In this document: positions 25,623-35,871 of the stretch, piece by piece
How the letters are laid out: the number at the start of each line of letters is the position of its first letter
How positions within the stretch are numbered: position 1 is the stretch's first letter
NCBI GenBank assembly: GCA_003550305.1
Contig: QKYT01000249.1
Coordinates: 57,635-113,702, forward strand
Direction of reading: 5' to 3'
Source: Glomus cerebriforme
Taxonomy: Eukaryota; Glomeromycota; Glomeromycetes; Glomerales; Glomeraceae
Length of the DNA: 56,068 nt
The notes under the pieces: model-generated
The model's input: only the letters and a program-made list of their open reading frames with translations
What the model was told of the DNA's origin: nothing
Database searches by the model: none
Made by a program: the position numbers and the translations under genes

Positions 25623-26372
25623 ATTTTAATGAAGTATTAAACAGAAACGGGTAAAAAATTAAATGATATAATAGAATAAATGAATAAATAGTATGCGCAA
25701 TTAAAAATATTGTGTATTGCACGTGTTGTGTTATATTTCTAATATATATCAAAAACACGGCCAATCGATTCCTTTTTAAGTAAGGAATTTAAGGAGTTAT
25801 AGAGATTTTGGAAGGAGTTTCAGAGGTTACGGAGATTACAGAAGGGTTATGGAAGTTATGAAAGTTTCAAAGAGGTTTCAAAGGTTACAGAAGTTTCAGA
25901 GGTTTCAGAAGTTTCAGATTTTATACTTGCGGTAAAACTAGTTTCGCCTAGTTTTAGAAGTTTCGCCCACAGATAGGTTTCAATTTTGCCCGTAACATTA
26001 GATATGAGTATATGAAATTTCAAAGGTAAGCTTCAAAACTTTCTTTTATTGTATTTAACAAAATATTAATAATTAATGTTCATTTTTTTTCTTTATAGAT
26101 TTCTTCTAATGTGAGATAAAGAAACTTTAAAGGTAAATAAATACTTTTAAAGATATTTTTTTATTATTTTTTTAACAAAACGTTAAACTAACATTTTGAT
26201 TTTTTTCTTTATAGATTTTTGAATGTTGTTAATATGAAACTCTACTATACTGATTTACTATGCAGTACTGTGCCACCCTATGATCGTGATTTCTATGATC
26301 ATGGTAATCTTAATGATAATAGTGATTTTAGTGATATTTAAAATAGTTATAATAGTTAAGATATTTAATATA

Positions 26373-26569
26373 CAGTCAGACCTCCATATAGTCACATCCT
26401 ATATAGTCACATCATATAAAATTCCTCTATATAATCACACCTTTGAAAAAACCAACTTATATAAAGATTATATAAAAAAACTTTTATATAGTCACAACTC
26501 TTATATAGTCACATTTTTGGATTTTTTTTACTATGTAACCAACTTGGTGATTATAAAGAGGTTTCACTG
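26373..26569. mobile_element. Tc1/pogo-type MITE (197 bp, TA target site)
   Basis: Left end CAGTCAGACCTCCATATAG; right end on the minus strand CAGTGAAACCTCTTTATAA. TA lies on both sides (26371-26372 and 26570-26571). Internally ATATAGTCACATC-type words recur five or more times. The TIR and TA target are those of pogo/Tc1-mariner elements. A related sequence with TATAGTCACATCC words lies at about 44866-44990. The pogo-like relic at 52960-54407 is a candidate relative of its mobiliser, though TIRs were not matched. Confidence 0.75.
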
Positions 26570-26599
26570 TATTTATTTTCTTATTATATTTATTATCTT

Positions 26600-27560
26600 T
26601 ATTATATTAGTTATATTTATAATAGTTAATAATAATATCTTTTTATTATATTTTATTTTTATATAAATATCCTGAGAATTTTTCTAAGTTGTCTCCAGTT
26701 CTTGTAACTTCAATTGAATAATAAAATATCTTTTACCTCAAAAATACTATACCATTTATCAATTAAAGAGCGAACTAATACTCAATAAACATAAAATATT
26801 GTTACCTTTATTGTCATAAACTTAATTAATATTTCATTTTGAACATAAAGAATAAAAGTTAAGATAAAGAAATTAAGAGAATAATTAGACATAACAAGTA
26901 GTAATTCCTGCCAGGTTGCCTCTTTAATTGATAGTATAGCAAAGAAAGAATTAAGAAACATCTTGAGAAGTGCATGAACTTTGAAGAGATTGAGATAAAT
27001 ACAGTAATACATACTTTAAGATATTATTCAAATTCCATACTAAACAAAGACCATTCTTGTTATATTTGTTATCCAGTACCACCATTACACTCAATCAACA
27101 GTACATTCAAAAATTTTTGGATTTGGATAAATTTTACTTTCAGAGCAGAAACCTATACAGCTTACACTATCACAGTTTTTAACTTACTTAGATACCTAGT
27201 TTCAACTAGTACCCTATCAGGATAACAAAGTGATCAATTATCTCAAGTACTTGTACGCTTATTTACTAGTATAAGATACTTAAGAAAACCTTTTTTATCA
27301 GAAATTTTATATAATTATATGCTAGGAATAGCCTTTAGAACTAATTATTTTGAACAACCTGTTAATATATATAACTCTAATGAAACCTATCAAGAAGTAC
27401 TAAATCAAGCTCTCCTATCTATATAATATGATCGATATCTCTTAAGGCAAATAAGTGTACCATCCCCAGTATTGTCAGTAAAGTTAACAGACTCAACTAA
27501 CACAACACCTATACTACCAAATCTTGCTACTTTACTGAATCTTACATGTACACCTACACC
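26600..27560. other. Degenerate AT-rich stretch with possible retroelement remnants
   Basis: The first part is simple AT-rich sequence. From about 26974 a reading frame of 83 codons (27225 end), and its continuation in other frames up to ~27560, precedes the gag remnant with the same less biased composition. It may be the 5' part of that retroelement, but I recognise no domain and there are stops. Confidence 0.3.
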
Positions 27561-27789
27561 TACATGGCTACATCACCAAATACTCTACCAAACATAAACA
27601 TGGCTACCACTGATGAATTAAATGCACTTTATGATTGAATCTTTAAAACTAACAGAGTCTGATTAGCAGCTATAGCTAATGCAAATCAAAATGCTAAATG
27701 AATAATAGCTAAAGTTAATATTTTTAGTGATGTTGAAGGAGAAGATCCAGTAGAATAGTTGAAAACTTTCAATAGAACTGTTATAACTA

Positions 27790-28277
27790 GTATTCCACAT
27801 AAATCGAATTGAATTGAATTGAATCAGATTCGAATTCGATTCAATTGAATCATGAATCGTTCAAATTCGATTCGATATTTGAACGAATCAAATTAAATCA
27901 ATTCAGATTCGATTCGAATTCAGTTCGAATTCGATGCCGATGTCACGTGATTCATAATTCCAGCCAGAATTAAATGATTTGCAAGAAAATTGCCTTTTTG
28001 GGAATCTTGTATAACCCAAAATTCCAATTTTTGAGAGAAACAAAATTGCCTTTTTGGTTCGTATAATGTTACATAAGGTCCAAATAAGGCAATTTGGACC
28101 AGCTTTATAAATTTTGGGCAAAATTAAACAATCGGTTGAATCGATTCGGATTCGATTCAGATTTGATACTGAATCCAAATCTGAGATTCAGATTCAATTC
28201 GAAATTTGAAAATTCCGAATCGAATCGAATCGAATCCGAATTAAATTTGATTCAGCCGAATCGTCTGTGGAATATTA
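27790..28277. mobile_element. TIR element (488 bp) with 10-bp TSD, Mutator-like
   Basis: The ends are GTATTCCACATAAATCGAA (left) and, on the minus strand, TAATATTCCACAGACGATTC (right). The exact decamer GTTATAACTA is present on both sides (27780-27789 and 28278-28287). A 9-10 bp duplication suggests a Mutator-like mechanism. The arms are long runs of GATTCGAATTC-type words in both orientations, so it is a degenerate foldback. A second dispersed repeat (27936-28127) sits in the middle. Its terminal TATTC(C/T)A..ATARAT pattern resembles the right end of the larger element at 37086-38241. Confidence 0.65.
27936..28127 (+). repeat. Dispersed CACGTGA repeat (~192 bp), copy 1 of 3
   Basis: GCCGATGTCACGTGATTCAT, then AATTCCAGCCAGAATTAA, AATTGCCTTTTTGG, ATAACCCAAAATT and a final TTTTGGGCAAAATTAA. 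The same order is found at 46580-46773 (same strand) and, more diverged, at 47519-47686 (opposite strand). It includes a hairpin, GGTCCAAAT...ATTTGGACC (about 28077-28101). The TTCATAATTYCAGCCAGAATTA word and CACGTGA also occur next to each other at the right edge of the DDE element (22055-22120). Confidence 0.7.
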
Positions 28278-28799
28278 GTTATAACTAATAGATAGATTAC
28301 AGAAGCCAGGAAAAAAGCTATCGCTAGAGGTTTTCTGAAGGGAGTAGCTGCCGATTGGTTTGAAGGTATTACAGAAACAATGAGAACCTATTTTAACGCT
28401 GCCACCAATGGAGGAAATAATTTCACTGACCTTTTTGATTGATGATTTGTAAGTGAAATCTGAAAGAACCAGTGGTATTAGGAATTAATCTCCCTTCATC
28501 AGAAAAATGATAAATCAATTGATTTATATGCCAATAAGTTTAAGAACCTTGCAAATCAAGTAGAACTAATTGACACTAATCAAAAGAAGCGAATATTCTT
28601 AATAGAACTCAATGCTGCTTATACTCCTCTTATATATTTTCGTGATCTAGCTAATCTTGATACTACTATTGGATATGCAAGGATAATAGAAATTAGATTC
28701 AACTTCGCTTCTGGAACTACTCTTAAAGCCCAAGCAACTACTGTTACCTCTAATTCTAAAGCAAAAATTTCTGAAACTGAAGTGTGAATTGGTGGAAGT

Positions 28800-29480
28800 T
28801 TAGTCTTCAAGAATCTATCCTAAGAATTAATATAGTCATAACAATATATTTTCTTATGAGTTGTTAGAAAAATTTGACTTGAAGTAAAATTTTTAAAGTA
28901 CTGGCTGGTGATTGAATGATCATCACCCAAGTTTTTTGTAAGATTGGTTAAGCTATTATTTATAAACTGCTGGCTATTAATATATTTAAGCTGACTCACC
29001 TTCATGAACTTATATCGCTCAAATGTTTCAGCTATGTCTTGGATTTAAAGAGCATTAGCTGATTGTTTAACAGATTTACAAACTAAGTAAGAGTCATAAT
29101 CCCAGAAGTTATAAAAGATAACTGGAATTAGGATCTTCCAATCCTGTATCTGAAGTTTGAGATTGCAATCCCTATAAGCTAATCCATGAAACTTATCTGT
29201 AATATGGCACTAATGGCAGTAATCTCAAATCTTAATATCCATAATCTCTATTTGATCAATTGCCTTAGTTACTTTGAGAATTTATGTGGTTAAGGTCTTA
29301 TAATCTTCTGAATTCTTTGGGGTATTTTCTAGCTTATTATTGAGTCATATTACCTTATTTTCTAAACACTTAACTTCCTCCTTATCAATAGCAAATTTCC
29401 CATTACATATTTTTTGATATCAAACTATTTATTAATTTTAGAAATAATTTCTTAATAATTTAGAAAAATTACAACAATTT
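28800..29480. other. No recognisable gene; degenerate repeat-like sequence
   Basis: A 61-codon minus-strand frame (29005-28820) and fragments to about 29400 have a coding-like mixed composition but are broken by stops, and I cannot assign them. Probably more transposon debris between the gag remnant and the DDE-like family at 29481. Confidence 0.35.
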
Positions 29481-31530
29481 TTGAAGCGGAATTATGAAAA
29501 AAATCTAATCATCAGTGATAAAGGAATAACAAAGCATAATTTGTGTATTAGTTATTGTTTACTATGGGCATTTATACATACGTTCCAAGAATGTGCAAAA
29601 TTATTTACCTTTTTAAATGTCTCAAAGATCAGCTTTCTGCAGACATACAAAAATCTTGATGAATATCAGAATTACCTATTATATTTTCTTACTTATCAAG
29701 CCCATAAAGTTTATTTGAATGTCCAATTCAATGCCAATTTACTTAAATTAGATGAAAATGGAACTGTATTAGTCATTGATTACAAAATAAAAGTACTTCC
29801 AAAAAGCTTTAGAGAAACAAAAGCAGAATTCTTTGAAAAAAAAGGCTGGATGCTGCATTCAATTTTCATGTATACTAAAAAGCTAGAATCTCAAAAACTT
29901 GAAATTCATGCATACGATCATTGGTCAATGGATGTACATCTTTACAGTTTCCTCACTTTATGCTGTAATTGAATCATTAGAAAATAAACCAAAGTGGGTC
30001 ATAATTATTTCAGATAATGGTCCACACTACCACAACGCAGATTTGATGATGATATTAAGACATTGGTTAGAATGGTATTAAATAAATATAAAAAAATGAA
30101 TATTCTTAGAAGCAGGGGAGGTGAAAATAACAATTGATAGCCATCATGCCCAAGTATAAAAAAAATATTTTACCTATTTGTTATAAACATCTAATTATAA
30201 TTTCAAATTTTCAATAGATCACACATGCAATTAAATGACATGTACATTTTGAATTGAATATAATGAAAGAAATTAACATTGAAACTGCAATTAGAGATAT
30301 TCAAGGGACATCTATTGCACATTTAGAGCCAGATTGAATAAAAGGTAAATCTAAAATTAAGAAATAAATATAAATAAATATCTAATATTGATCTACTTTA
30401 TTGTTTAGATCGTAAGAAAGCAAAAAATACACTTTCTGGGTAATTCTAATTTATTTAAATGGATTTGGTTGGGAGAAGGATCAATGGAAAGTTATATTTT
30501 TGATTAAGAAATTCCTAATATTGGAGAGTAGACAAAATTTTTATCAGCAAAGATAGCTAATTTGCAAAAAAACAATATTGAACTTCTAAAACCTATGGTA
30601 TCAGCTTATACAGTTTCAAAGAGTTAATAGATTATTGCTATACCAAATACATTAGGTGATAAAATATTTATCCTACTACCTTCATTATCATCTGCCTTTA
30701 CCTATTATCCTATTCCTTATTCTGTTATCTTTATCATCATTTGTCTTTACCCTATTCACCTTTACCCTATTATTCTATTCCTTATTCTATTACTATTATC
30801 AACCACTCTTATCCTATTACCTTTATCATTTACCTATTCTATCCTCATCACTTTCTATATATTATATTTAATTACCACTTTATTTTCAAAATTTTCAATT
30901 TAGATATTGATCCTAGAAGATTGACAAGAAAATAACTATTATTAGAACTGACAAAATGAAAAATAAATGTTGACAAAACTGCTAAAACTTAAAAGAGATG
31001 AGTTGATTAAAGAATTAGAACTTGTCTTAACCAACAATATAGAAATAATACAAGGTAAAGAAAAAAAAATTATAAAAAATTTCAAAAAACATTACTAATC
31101 CTATTTTTATTTTATTTAAAAATGCTTTAAAAAAAAAAGAAGAAACAAATATTATATGATAAATAAATTTATTTGAAAATATACAATAGTGATTCAAGTA
31201 ACTCACCTTTCAATAGGAATTTCTTACAAGATTTTTCTCTAGAGTCTAGGTGGACGCTAAAAAGCAAACAAAAATATAGTAAGAGAGAAAGTGAAAAGCG
31301 TATTTCTAAAAAAGCATGAAAATTTTTAGAGGAATACTTTTTAGAAGGTGATGTTGATAAAAGTAAAAGATACACTGCTACTACCATGTTAGAAAATCTA
31401 AAAAGAAAGTTGAGGAAAGAAAACTGGGTGAAGATGAAATTTCAAAACTACAAACTATTCAGGGCTGGATTTCTCATTATTCTGCACAGCATCATCAAAA
31501 AATGGCAGAAATGTCCATTAATAAAATGTG
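29481..31530 (+). pseudogene. Decayed member of a multicopy DDE-like family
   Basis: The reading frame opens at 29481 (MKRNYEKNLIISDKGITKHN). An RNase H-like core follows: GTVLVIDYKIKVLP (first acidic residue, about 29763), AEFFEKKGWMLHSIF, AYDHWSMD. After a frameshift near 29935 comes KPKWVIIISDNGPHYHNADL (about 30000) and, after more breaks, IDSHHAQ (30130) and DIQGTSIAHLEPD (30300). Further fragments (ESYIF about 30490, then LEEYFLEGDVDKSKRYTA at 31325 and a final HYSAQHHQKMAEM) keep the order of a family I recall as highly repeated in Rhizophagus. The D...SDNG..HN pattern suggests an integrase/transposase-like fold. Many stops and frameshifts, so inactive. Function of the intact family unknown to me. 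Confidence 0.5.
30655..30870 (+). repeat. Pyrimidine-rich degenerate minisatellite
   Basis: About 200 bp of almost pure pyrimidine/A words (CTATTACCTTTATCAT, CCTATTCCTTATTCT and variants) with no stable unit length, inside the decayed DDE-like family. It may be an expansion of a Ser/Asp-poor linker or a slippage product. Frames read through it are artefacts. Confidence 0.5.
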
Positions 31531-31539
31531 AAATAACAT

Positions 31540-32130
31540 GAAATAATGAATAAAATAATTTTTATAATAAATATATCAAAAAAATTTGAAAGAAATATAA
31601 AATTAAAATTTTACATTATTGAAATTGAATACTCAAATTAGCTTAGAATTTGATTTCCTTTCAACGTAGAGGTGTGAAAAAATGTCTGAAAAAAAATAAT
31701 GAATACTGCGAAAAATACAGATTATAATGTCATAAATAACTAATATAAAAGTTGTGTAATAAATGTCAAACGATTTTTTAATAATGCATAAAAAAATGCA
31801 ATTTTATTTAATTAATAAATGATCTACATAAAAATTTCCAATTTTACTTAGTAAATTTCTCTGATTGATATATAGATTCTGAATTAAGCATTCTAAAATA
31901 ATGTAATTTATTGAATTTTTTAAACAAACTTTTTTATCAAGATGGTTAAATCCCAAAATTTAAACACAAAACATCAAAAAGAAATATTAATAATGATTTA
32001 AGAGTGATATTTTAAAATTAAAAGACTGTATAATAATTCTAATAAAGTTAGAAAACATGTAGAAATACAAGGGATAAAAGAAAGAGAAGTTAAGATACAA
32101 GTAATTTTAAAAAACAAACTTTACTTAAGC
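31540..32130. other. AT-rich stretch with nothing recognised
   Basis: No reading frame, TIR or RNA-like structure was seen between the decayed DDE-like family and the ~186-bp tandem repeat. Confidence 0.4.
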
Positions 32131-32830
32131 AGAAAATACTTAAAATACACTCTGAAGTTCCAGGATAAAAAAAAAATAAAATTTATGAGTTAGTACCATT
32201 ATGAAAACATGAATAACTCCTAAGTATTAATTATACCTTCATGAAAATTAAGATCCTAGCAGTTTCAGATCTGCTAAACAATTTTCAATTAATAAAGTAA
32301 GTCGATTTGCTTTGACCAAAGTACTCAAAATACACTCTGAAGTTACAATCCAAAAAAAATATAAAATTTATGAGTTAGTACTATTATGAAAAATGTAAAT
32401 ACCTCTATAAGTATTAAATATACCTTTATAAAAATTGAGATCCTAGCAGTTTCGGACTTGCTGAATAACTTTCAATTAATAAAGAAAGTTGATTTTCTTT
32501 GATCAAAGTACTCAAATTACGCTCTAAAGTTACAAAACAGAAAAAATATAAAATTCGTGAGTCAGTACTATTATGAAAACTATAAATAACTCCACAAGAA
32601 TTAACTGTACCTTCATGAAATTGAGATCCTAATAGTTTTGGACTCGCTGAACAATTTTTAATTAATAAAGGAAGTCGATTTGCTTCGACCAAAGTACTTA
32701 AAATACGCTCTGAAGTTACAAAATAAAAAAATAAAATTTGTGAGTCAGTACCATTATGAAAACTATGAATAACTCCACAAGTATTAACTGTACTTTCATG
32801 AAAATTGAGATTCTATCAGTTTCAGAATGA
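32130..32830 (+). repeat. Tandem repeat, ~186-bp unit, just under 4 copies
   Basis: The word TCTGAAGTT (or a variant) recurs at 32151, 32336, 32523 and 32709, spacing 185-187 bp. Between them the order is constant: TACAAAA..AAAATAAAATT, GAGTYAGTAC(C/T)ATTATGAAAA, AACTCC..AAGTATTAA, TGTACCTTCATGAAAATTGAG, ATCCTAGCAGTTTC, TTCAATTAATAAAG, AAGTCGATTTGCTT. The last copy is truncated. No protein is encoded in register. A nucleosome-scale unit of this size is typical of satellite DNA. Confidence 0.85.
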
Positions 32831-33339
32831 AAAATTTTAACCAATAAAAATTCAGTAATGTGACCATACGACATATCGCAGGTGCAATAAAAAACAAACC
32901 CCTTTTTTAAATATATATTTAAAATTAATTATTTATCTCAGTTTATATTAATACATGTTTTTTATTATAAGAATTAATAACAAATTGGGCAACAGTATTT
33001 ATAAAATTATTTCTGATTTGAACTTAAATTACCTAAACTATACAATTAGATGTATTACATTATTAGTTCAATTGAAAAGTTTAGTGCAATTAACAGTTTC
33101 ACAATATAAACTTATGAGTTTTTGCATAAAAATTATATTAAAAACCTGTATAGAGCAAGTAACAACTAACAAGTGTAAAGTTATAGAACAAATAATTAAT
33201 ATAGTTAGTAATATTTTTTTCACCTCAGTTTTACATTTTATCTATTTTATATTATTTTATACTAAGTTCAGTATAGATCAACTTTAAAATATCTAATATA
33301 ATGAAATAAAAAAAATAAATCTCAAAAAATCATATCACT

Positions 33340-33940
33340 AAATGGGTTATTAGAAAAATTTGAGTTAGAAAACTTCAATAGATTTTTTGATGATTATAAT
33401 AAAAAAAATAGCCTTATCCCAAATTTTTTGATTTGTAAATGAAGAGTTAATTGCTAGTAATACAAATATTTTTTGGTATAGTTATACAAAAATGACTGCT
33501 AGTTGTAATTATATTAGGCTATTAGGACAATTAACAAGTATTATAATGAGTCAGAATTTAGCAATGTATTAATTAACATAAATATTGAAGAAGCCAGAAA
33601 CTATAATACTAATGAAGAAACATGTAATGAAAAGGTAATTATTATTTAATAAATATTATATTTAATATCTAAACTAAATATGTCAATTATTTATTCTTTT
33701 TTAGGTGTTCATATTGGTAAATATTATAGTTAAAAATTAATCATCTTTTGATTTCGCATTAGTTAGATGGTATGATTTTTATTACAAGAATAAGTATTAT
33801 TTGTACAAATATGATTGCCCATTATTAAAATTTATAAATGAATATTATTTCATACCTACAGAATCAATAGTTGAATTAATACAAATAATTCAACGTGCAG
33901 AATATGAAAATGAATATTTTGTTAATATATTTATGTTTTA
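33340..33940 (+). pseudogene. C-terminal remnant of a transposon-encoded protein, possibly Plavaka/CACTA-like
   Basis: Fragments in several frames read GLLEKFELENFNRFFDDYN (33340-33400), YNESEFSNVLININIEEARN (33540-33605) and, after a likely intron (about 33632-33703), ALVRWYDFYYKNKYYLYKYD then CPLLKFINEYYFIPTESIVE (33755-33870) and a final NEYFVN. The RWYDF...GCPLLK..NIYNFI.IESI arrangement is one I associate with the C-terminus of Plavaka-like elements in Rhizophagus; the family name is from memory. Multiple stops; no catalytic part visible. It is followed by degenerate TTAGTTAATGGTATTAA repeats to 34230. Confidence 0.4.
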
Positions 33941-34248
33941 AATACTTTACTATATAAAAATATTTAGTATTTTATATGTATTGGTTAATGGCATTAAGCA
34001 ATACAATAGTTAAACTATATTTTGTATTAAAAAATATGTATAATATTAAAAAATAAAAATAAAAACTAACATATTTCTATACTATATTTTAGTAAAATAA
34101 TACTTTGCATTTGTTCATATTAGTTAATGGTATTAAATTATATAGCATATTGTATTAAACTATACTCAGCATCAAACAACATAAACAAACTCATATAATT
34201 ATATAAGTATAATAATACTATGTATTAGTTAACATAGTTTATGGCATT

Positions 34249-35853
34249 GATATGAAGAGGGGCAACTCTTCCTGCTGATCCCTACGCCCATTTCTCTGAA
34301 GATGTTTTGGAAAGAAAAGTTGCGCTTTTTGGCCGTTTTGCTCTGAGAAAGTGGTCTTTTAGTCATAAAAAAAGTTGCTCTATGACGTTGGACATAACTA
34401 ATGAAGTTTAGAAAGTTTGTTATTTAGTGTCTGGCACATCAAGTTTCTCCACAAGTCAGATCAATATAATTTTCAGTTACCTACGTCTTTCTCAAAAGTT
34501 GATATCTGAACAGCCATTTGGTATTCTAAGGTATGCTCTACGTGCACAAAATGGATGGGTTGGACTTGTGGCTGCTCTTAGTGGATCTAGGAGCAAGCCT
34601 AGCATGAAGTTTCTTTGGAAGTTAAGTGGTTTTTTGCTAAGTTGTCATATGAGCTTGGCTCAGCAAGAAGAGGCTTTTCTGGCAAAAAAGTTTGGTGAAT
34701 ATTACCCTTTATTATAATTTTTATATTTCATTTTTATTGGTAGAAAGATCAGACTTATGAACAGAAATACTAAACTGGCTTTAGAACATAAACATATACC
34801 ATTATACCATTTCTGCTAACCTTGGCTGTGGATTTGAAAGAACTACTGCGAAGTGGTGTCCTCTGGCAGGAATAGGGGGTACTAAAAATTTTGATAAATA
34901 GCTGATCATCTGTTGATGATTGGTTCCCTTATTGTAATACATTCCTTGGTTTTGTTTCACAGATAGTGATCCCTATTTTTGCCCCTTAAGGTGACGTCAT
35001 TGTAGTTGAATAGAAAAATTAATAAAAAGTATAAAAGGTGCGGAAGACGTTGGGTATAAGGTCGGGTGTATTAATTGGATAGTAGGTGTGGAAATACTGG
35101 GAACAAGATGTTAGATTTTCTGCAATAGGTATATCAAGGATAAAGATTCTTCGATAGGGTTAGAGAAGAAGGTCCAAAAAGTTTTGGGTAAGTATTCATC
35201 TTGATTCTCTGGAGTATGCTAGGATGTCTCTAGGCCATGAGGAATTGGCTTATTTCAGGATTTCTCCTATCTGGGCAGTCGGCGGCTTTTATGCCAAGTG
35301 TAAGGTTGGTAAGGTATTATGTGATGGCCTTCAGATGAGACAGTATAAGCAGTCTTCTCGATTCATCTGGAGCATCCGATGGGATGATGTTAGTACCGGT
35401 CTGGGTAGGAATGATGAAGCGGTAGAAGTAGGTTTAATTTCTTTCTTGTATCTTTTAGTTATAGTATTAGATAGTTGTTCTTTTTTTCTGGAGGTTGGTA
35501 CTAGTAGCCAGCTTCTATAATCCCTCTTACAAAGTGAGGAACTTATAACAAATTGTACTAGTTTGAAGACCCAATGCGTTTGTGAGGAAATTTGGAAGGA
35601 CTAATTGAAAGAATTTTTATTTGATACTAGCATTGGGGTGTGAGGGAGAATCAGAGCATACTAATATCTAAGGAGGTCTTATTTTCAGTCCTCACTCTGA
35701 GAACTTATGTTATATAAGTGTAATGCATTAGAATTTTCTATTTAGTTAGAGGTTTTATATCTGATCTATATAATTTTATTTGTTATTGTATTCCGAGCAA
35801 TGTCCATTGAATTACAGAATAAAGTTCATGATTCAGCGTATTTTCAAAAAAAA
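34249..35853 (+). mobile_element. Poly(A) retroposon (1.6 kb) with exact 18-bp TSD
   Basis: Bounded by AACATAGTTTATGGCATT at 34231-34248 and 35854-35871, identical over 18 bp. The right end is an AATAAA signal (about 35817) followed by GTTCATGATTCAGCG and an A-run. Composition is far less AT-biased than its surroundings. Two modest frames (34427-34717, 96 codons; 35224-35520, 98 codons) show no reverse transcriptase or known domain, so it is either non-autonomous or derived from a non-coding or host RNA. Its last ~300 bp recur at 1-250 and in 265-4487. L1-type target-primed reverse transcription in trans is the natural explanation. Confidence 0.85.
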
Positions 35854-35871
35854 AACATAGTTTATGGCATT

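Larger units (their letters stand above)
22711..26000 (-). mobile_element. Second hAT element (3.29 kb, includes an assembly gap)
   Basis: The left terminus is TAATGTTGCGGATGAAA, the right terminus on the minus strand TAATGTTACGGGCAAAA. The flanking octamers GACATGAG (22703-22710) and GATATGAG (26001-26008) differ at one base, an 8-bp hAT-type TSD. Both subterminal regions are packed with CCGAAACTT / CCTCCAAAAC words (22770-22870) or their complements (25800-25960: GGTTTCAGAGGTTACAG and similar). It inserted into a mini-exon-like block of array 1: removing it rejoins ATCTTATGACATGAG to TATATGAAATTTCAAAG between a TTTTAG acceptor and a GTAAGC donor. Confidence 0.8.
17700..26260 (+). repeat. 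Interrupted tandem array of exon/intron-like units (array 1)
   Basis: At least nine diverged units at 17700-19500 share a layout. TTTACTAA(C/T)ATTCTTTT, a perfect fungal-type branch site plus pyrimidine tract, is followed by an acceptor (TTTCTTTAG). Then comes a ~45-nt block (GTTTCAGAAAACTGAAG in several units) ending CAAAG, then a donor-like GTAAGACTTC or its mutated form ATAAGACTTC. Clear acceptors lie near 17713, 17824, 18720, 18843, 18961 and 19074. Units reappear at 22620-22710 and 26001-26260 (ATTTCAAAG|GTAAGC; CTTTATAG twice). It is interrupted by a SINE-like insert, a foldback element, a DDE element and a hAT. No continuous protein can be read through the blocks, so a normal gene is unlikely. 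Confidence 0.6.
27560..28790 (+). pseudogene. LTR-retrotransposon gag remnant (Ty3-like), interrupted
   Basis: Two coding pieces flank an inserted element (27790-28277). Upstream: GEDPVE*LKTFNRTVIT. Downstream: ITEARKKAIARGFLKGVAAD, then WFEGITETMRTYFNA, then DLFD**FVSEI*KNQWY*EL, then ANKFKNLANQVELID (about 28290-28600). The order WL..FNRA / A..YLKG.A..WF / F...WYQEL / F..LA..V is the retrotransposon gag capsid pattern. At least six premature stops lie where W, R or Q codons are expected (TAG at 27756-27758 for W of VEWL; TAG for W of RWITEA). No protease, RT or LTR was recognised nearby. Confidence 0.6.

Noticed and set aside
26371..26571. CRISPR-like regularly spaced repeats (TATAGTCACATC words)
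   Set aside because: Spacers are irregular and not unique, the context is eukaryotic, and TIRs plus TA flanks explain it as a MITE.
27780..28290. tRNA-like or promoter signal in GATTCGAATTC words
   Set aside because: These look like a B-box at first sight but are part of a symmetric foldback with a 10-bp TSD; no acceptor or anticodon arms.
32955..33287. 110-codon plus-strand frame
   Set aside because: Ile/Leu/Asn/Lys-rich reading of AT-rich DNA with no domain; not supported as a gene.
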